Positions 60,600 through 64,000 of a stretch of DNA of 64,000 bases are shown here, piece by piece. Numbering within the stretch: position 1 is the stretch's first letter; every line of letters begins with the position of its first letter. The notes beneath the pieces were generated by a model. That model made no database searches, was not told the DNA's origin, and was given only the letters and a program-made list of their open reading frames with translations. The stretch is from Diogma glabrata. Lineage: Eukaryota > Arthropoda > Insecta > Diptera > Cylindrotomidae. The position numbers were made by a program, and so were the translations under genes. The DNA lies in contig OY856187.1 of NCBI GenBank assembly GCA_963693315.1, forward strand, positions 42,746,825 through 42,810,824, in the 5' to 3' direction.

Positions 60600-62790
60600 T
60601 AAAAATTTCGCACGAGCAAAATTATGTGATACTGATACGAATTCACTGATAATTTAAACTTATGTTGTTACCAGATGTCCACACATACGATATTACGTTT
60701 TGCATCTATGAATTTCAACATAACCTTTTGGTGGGGCTATACTTTGTGAAACGGCGGCAACTCATTTGTGTTCCTATTAATAAAATCTTTTTCAAAAGAA
60801 CTTGCATCTAAGTTGACCAAGATGCTTTTATAAATCTGACATTTTCCTTCCGTGCATCAATGTTATGTCATGATCAATGTTGGTCCGTATAATTTGTTTC
60901 TATATTCTCAGGATCAAACTGTAGACTTGTACCGACACTGTCAACAGCTAATTCAGACTTTTAAAAAATGTATGTTCTTCGGCAAGGTACAACATTTGTT
61001 CTCATTTTATCCAATTTACAGAGATTATCCGAATAAAATCTTGAACAAGTATTTGGGTTAAGCCGTTTATGATTTGTTTTCAGTTTAATCAAATATTGCT
61101 TAGGAGTAGAACTATACTCTTCGTATTGAGCAATCGACTCTATGATTTTACAAGATGCTTTACACCATTTTTAGTTCTTGCATCAATTTTTAAAATTTCT
61201 TTAGTATATCCGTATAATATAGACTTATATTTTCATCTCCGTCTCTTTTACTTTTCATCTTTTGTCTCCAAATTTCCCCTGGATTGCTTAGAAAAAAATC
61301 TGACACCTGTTATCATGTTTTGTAGATTATTGTTCGATGTTTACGACGTGTGTGCATATAAGAAACTTCACTGTATTGTTCGCTAACGTTATGTTAATGA
61401 TCGTGTTATTTCTTTCTTTATAAAAAAAGGTTTCCAAGTTGTCACGGGTATGAAATACTAGATATAGAATGCCAAGTGCTTCTAGTGGTGGCTATTCTTT
61501 GTCAAAGGATTCCTCTTATTATTCCCATTTCTAAATAAACTATTTCAAAATGATCATTTTGTGAAAACGCAATCGCGTAAGACATGATATCGACTAATTT
61601 CACAAACAAAAAAAAACAGCAATTTAAAATTATATCATAAAAAAGCTTTTATTTAATTTTAACAGATGACTAAAATTAAGCATGACATAACGCTTTTTTA
61701 TAATCGTTCGTTATTCATACAAAACCAAATCTTCTTTTCTCGATCATAGAATTTTACGTTTGTAATAAAAAATAATATTTGTAAGCAAAAACGTGATGGT
61801 AATTAAATATACTGCAATTATAATTTACAAACACATAAACGTTGTTGAAAACTATTTTAATATCAATGTCTAAATATATCATAATTATTTTATTATATTT
61901 TTAATAATCTGAACAAATATTTTATTTGAAAATGAAATAGCATTATTATCAGTATATGTCTATTTAGGTGTAAATATTTGTTTTGTGTTTTGAGTATGTA
62001 CTTTATTGTCAAATTAAAATTAAACCTACATTTTTTAATTTTTTTTCATAAACTTCCTGTAAACTATGACTATCAATTATCTAATGGAGTCTATGAGTCT
62101 GGGGTATATAACATTTTTCAATATAAAATATGATTTTGTATTTACATTACAATATATTTGATACACGAGGCGTGAACTACGTTGTTGTAGTGGTTAGAAT
62201 GTTGTAAGCAAAAGTATTAAGTATAAAACTGTCTTTCTCCTCGTTTCTACTTTGAGTTAATAGTCACTAGATAGAAGCTGAACAGATCACCCAATCCGTA
62301 TTGATCAATCAAATAAATACAATTTACCATTGTATCTACTCTTTCTGGAATTAATATAATCATTTATATGTATCGTGATGAGGGCTACAAATTTCAATAG
62401 AAAGAGTAATTCTTAAAATTATGGTACTAAATCTGCTATCCCCCTTATCATCAATGTTGACTTAATCGTTACTTACCCTTCACAGATAGCTACATTGTTC
62501 GCGCAACGCTTCACCTCTCCTAAAGAAATATCATAAATTCAGTCTTCAGGAGTTAATATGAAAAAACTTCTTTGCAAACAAAAAATTGTCGCAAAACTTT
62601 TAAGACGGTTATACATCAGCAAAGCTTCCGTACTGTACAACAGTTCACATTTTAGCATTTTTTATAGAAATTACACCAACTTTAAGCTCGTCTTCATAAA
62701 AGGAGTAGAATGGTGTATTTCAAATTATACACCAATAGCCCAAGACTCAATTTTGGTGCCTCACTCTATTTTCAATTTGTATCAACGAAC
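60600..62790. other. No recognised gene
   Basis: Open frames at 60852-61061 and 61069-61386 are longer than most of the AT-rich background, but their translations match no family I know on either strand. They could be relics of an old element. 61400-62790 is AT-rich without recognisable features. Confidence 0.35.
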
Positions 62791-62794
62791 TGTT

Positions 62795-64000
62795 GAAAAT
62801 CATCAGTAACAATATATATATACAAACCGAACAGATTTGGACAAAATTTTATTTATTTATTTATATTCTTTATATTATTTATTTAGAAAATGAAATGACG
62901 AGTTATTTTCAAATGTTCATAACTTCGGTTCTATTAAAGATAGAAACCTCTAGTTTGTTTTATTTAAAGTTAAAAGATCCTAGTTTACAAAAAAAAAATA
63001 AAATTAATAAAAGTTATTAACAATTTGCTATTGTTATAAATAAATAAAATGTTCAAATCGATTTTTTTATAAATTTTTGTCGTCCGGCGCTGGAAAAATT
63101 AACTTATTTGTAATAAACAGTAAAACTCATTTTCCCTTAATTGATGTACTTTTCATATTGAAAATTGAACGTAGAATGGTCATACTAAACACTCTTTATT
63201 TTTGTTAGATAATGACTAAAATTTGATTTTAACATTTTATTTGTTTATAACAATAGAAGTTAATAATTTTTATAAATAACTGTTTTTTTTAAATTCCATC
63301 TTTATTCTTTAAAATAAAACAGACAAAAAGTGTCTATCTTTACCAGAACCGAAGTTATAAATCTCTGAAAATAGGTCTTTAAAATCACAAAATTCTCGAA
63401 AAAAAAAAGAAAAAATCCTCGAACAAGCATATCTTTTTGTTTATATAGAACCTGTAAAAAATTTTTCAGCCGAATCAAAAATGTCTTAGTCACATTTTGT
63501 CCTAATCTGTTCGGTATGTATAAAGATAGACCCATATATGGAATTTTTTGTTGTCCCGCTCTCGATAAATTAATTTATTTCTAACAGTAAAAATCATTTC
63601 TCCATTAATTAAAAATACGTTTTTTATAGGAAAAGAAACGTCGTATGAACACCGTCATACTAAAAACTCATTTCGTGGGGCAATGACTACAGATAGATTT
63701 GAACATTTTATTTGTTTATAACAATAGCAAATTGTTAATAAGTTTTATTAATTTCAATTTTTTTTTGTAAACTAACATCTTTTAACTTTCAAATAAAATA
63801 AACTAGAGGTTTCTATCTTTAATAGAACCGCGAAGCTACGAATATTTGAAAATAACTCGTCAAGCCAAAAATCACGAAATTCTCGAAATTTAGAATCGCT
63901 ATATTTTCTAAAAAAAAAATCCTCGAACACGTATATCTTTTTTTTCGATGTAAAACCCATAAAAAAAATTTCAGCCAAATCAAAAATTTGTCGGTCAGAA
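62795..64000. repeat. Second copy of the 35690-type foldback family, partial
   Basis: Blocks shared with the 35690-37270 element recur here in both orientations: GGTTCTATTAAAGATAGAAAC (about 62929), TGTCTATCTTTACCAGAACC (about 63330), ATTCTCGAAATTTAGAA (about 63877) and CTCGAACACGTATATC (about 63922). The copy is rearranged or multiple and runs off the window. Open frames in it are not genes. Confidence 0.7.

Noticed and set aside
60852..61386. Two adjacent plus-strand ORFs (69 and 105 residues)
   Set aside because: Translations match no family I recognise and no splice sites or start context support them.

Overview
This is a very AT-rich eukaryotic nuclear window with spliced genes on GT-AG introns (several of only about 60-80 bp), dense microsatellites and many dead transposable elements. 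Gene content and element types (Jockey-, RTE- and CR1/L2-like non-LTR elements, a Helitron, mariner, MITEs, foldbacks, a tRNA-derived SINE) indicate an insect or other arthropod; I cannot fix the order from sequence alone.

Three host genes are supported by exon-by-exon reading with matching splice phases. (1) 31922-38620 (+): the 3' part of a cell-surface protein with three Ig domains, one fibronectin-III-like domain and a C-terminal GPI-anchor signal; the signal-peptide exon(s) were not found. Its last large intron (33435-38381) holds two long foldback elements and a short hairpin. (2) 49449-53870 (-): a complete four-exon TRAIP/no-poles RING E3 ubiquitin ligase, 387 aa, with a 3.1 kb intron filled with retroelement debris. 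(3) 55393-56277 (+): the first two exons of a PPP1R37-type leucine-rich PP1 regulatory subunit, which continues beyond the part I can follow. Genes 2 and 3 are divergent, 1.5 kb apart, and may share a promoter region.

The rest is mobile or repetitive DNA. 1-9000: unrecognised AT-rich DNA with two MITE-like inverted repeats and one SINE. 9370-16650: an AT minisatellite, a nested non-LTR element, a large pentanucleotide satellite that reverses strand, a hairpin, a 3' non-LTR fragment and a 235 bp TA tract. 16880-19700: a decayed Helitron with recognisable Rep (HUH) and helicase remains and a typical 5' end. 19900-21710: tandem and nested MITEs, including an insertion whose empty site lies next door. 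26180-29046: a 2.9 kb element with about 600 bp terminal inverted repeats carrying a two-exon gene of an uncharacterised family; this is the best candidate for something undescribed. 40140-43080: an RTE-like retroelement interrupted by a Jockey-type fragment and abutting a possible LTR remnant. 45336-45662: a 327 bp palindrome built from about 22 bp repeats. 46000-47660, 51480-52720, 56520-60600: more retroelement copies and a mariner remnant. 62800-64000: a second copy of the foldback family seen in the Ig-gene intron.
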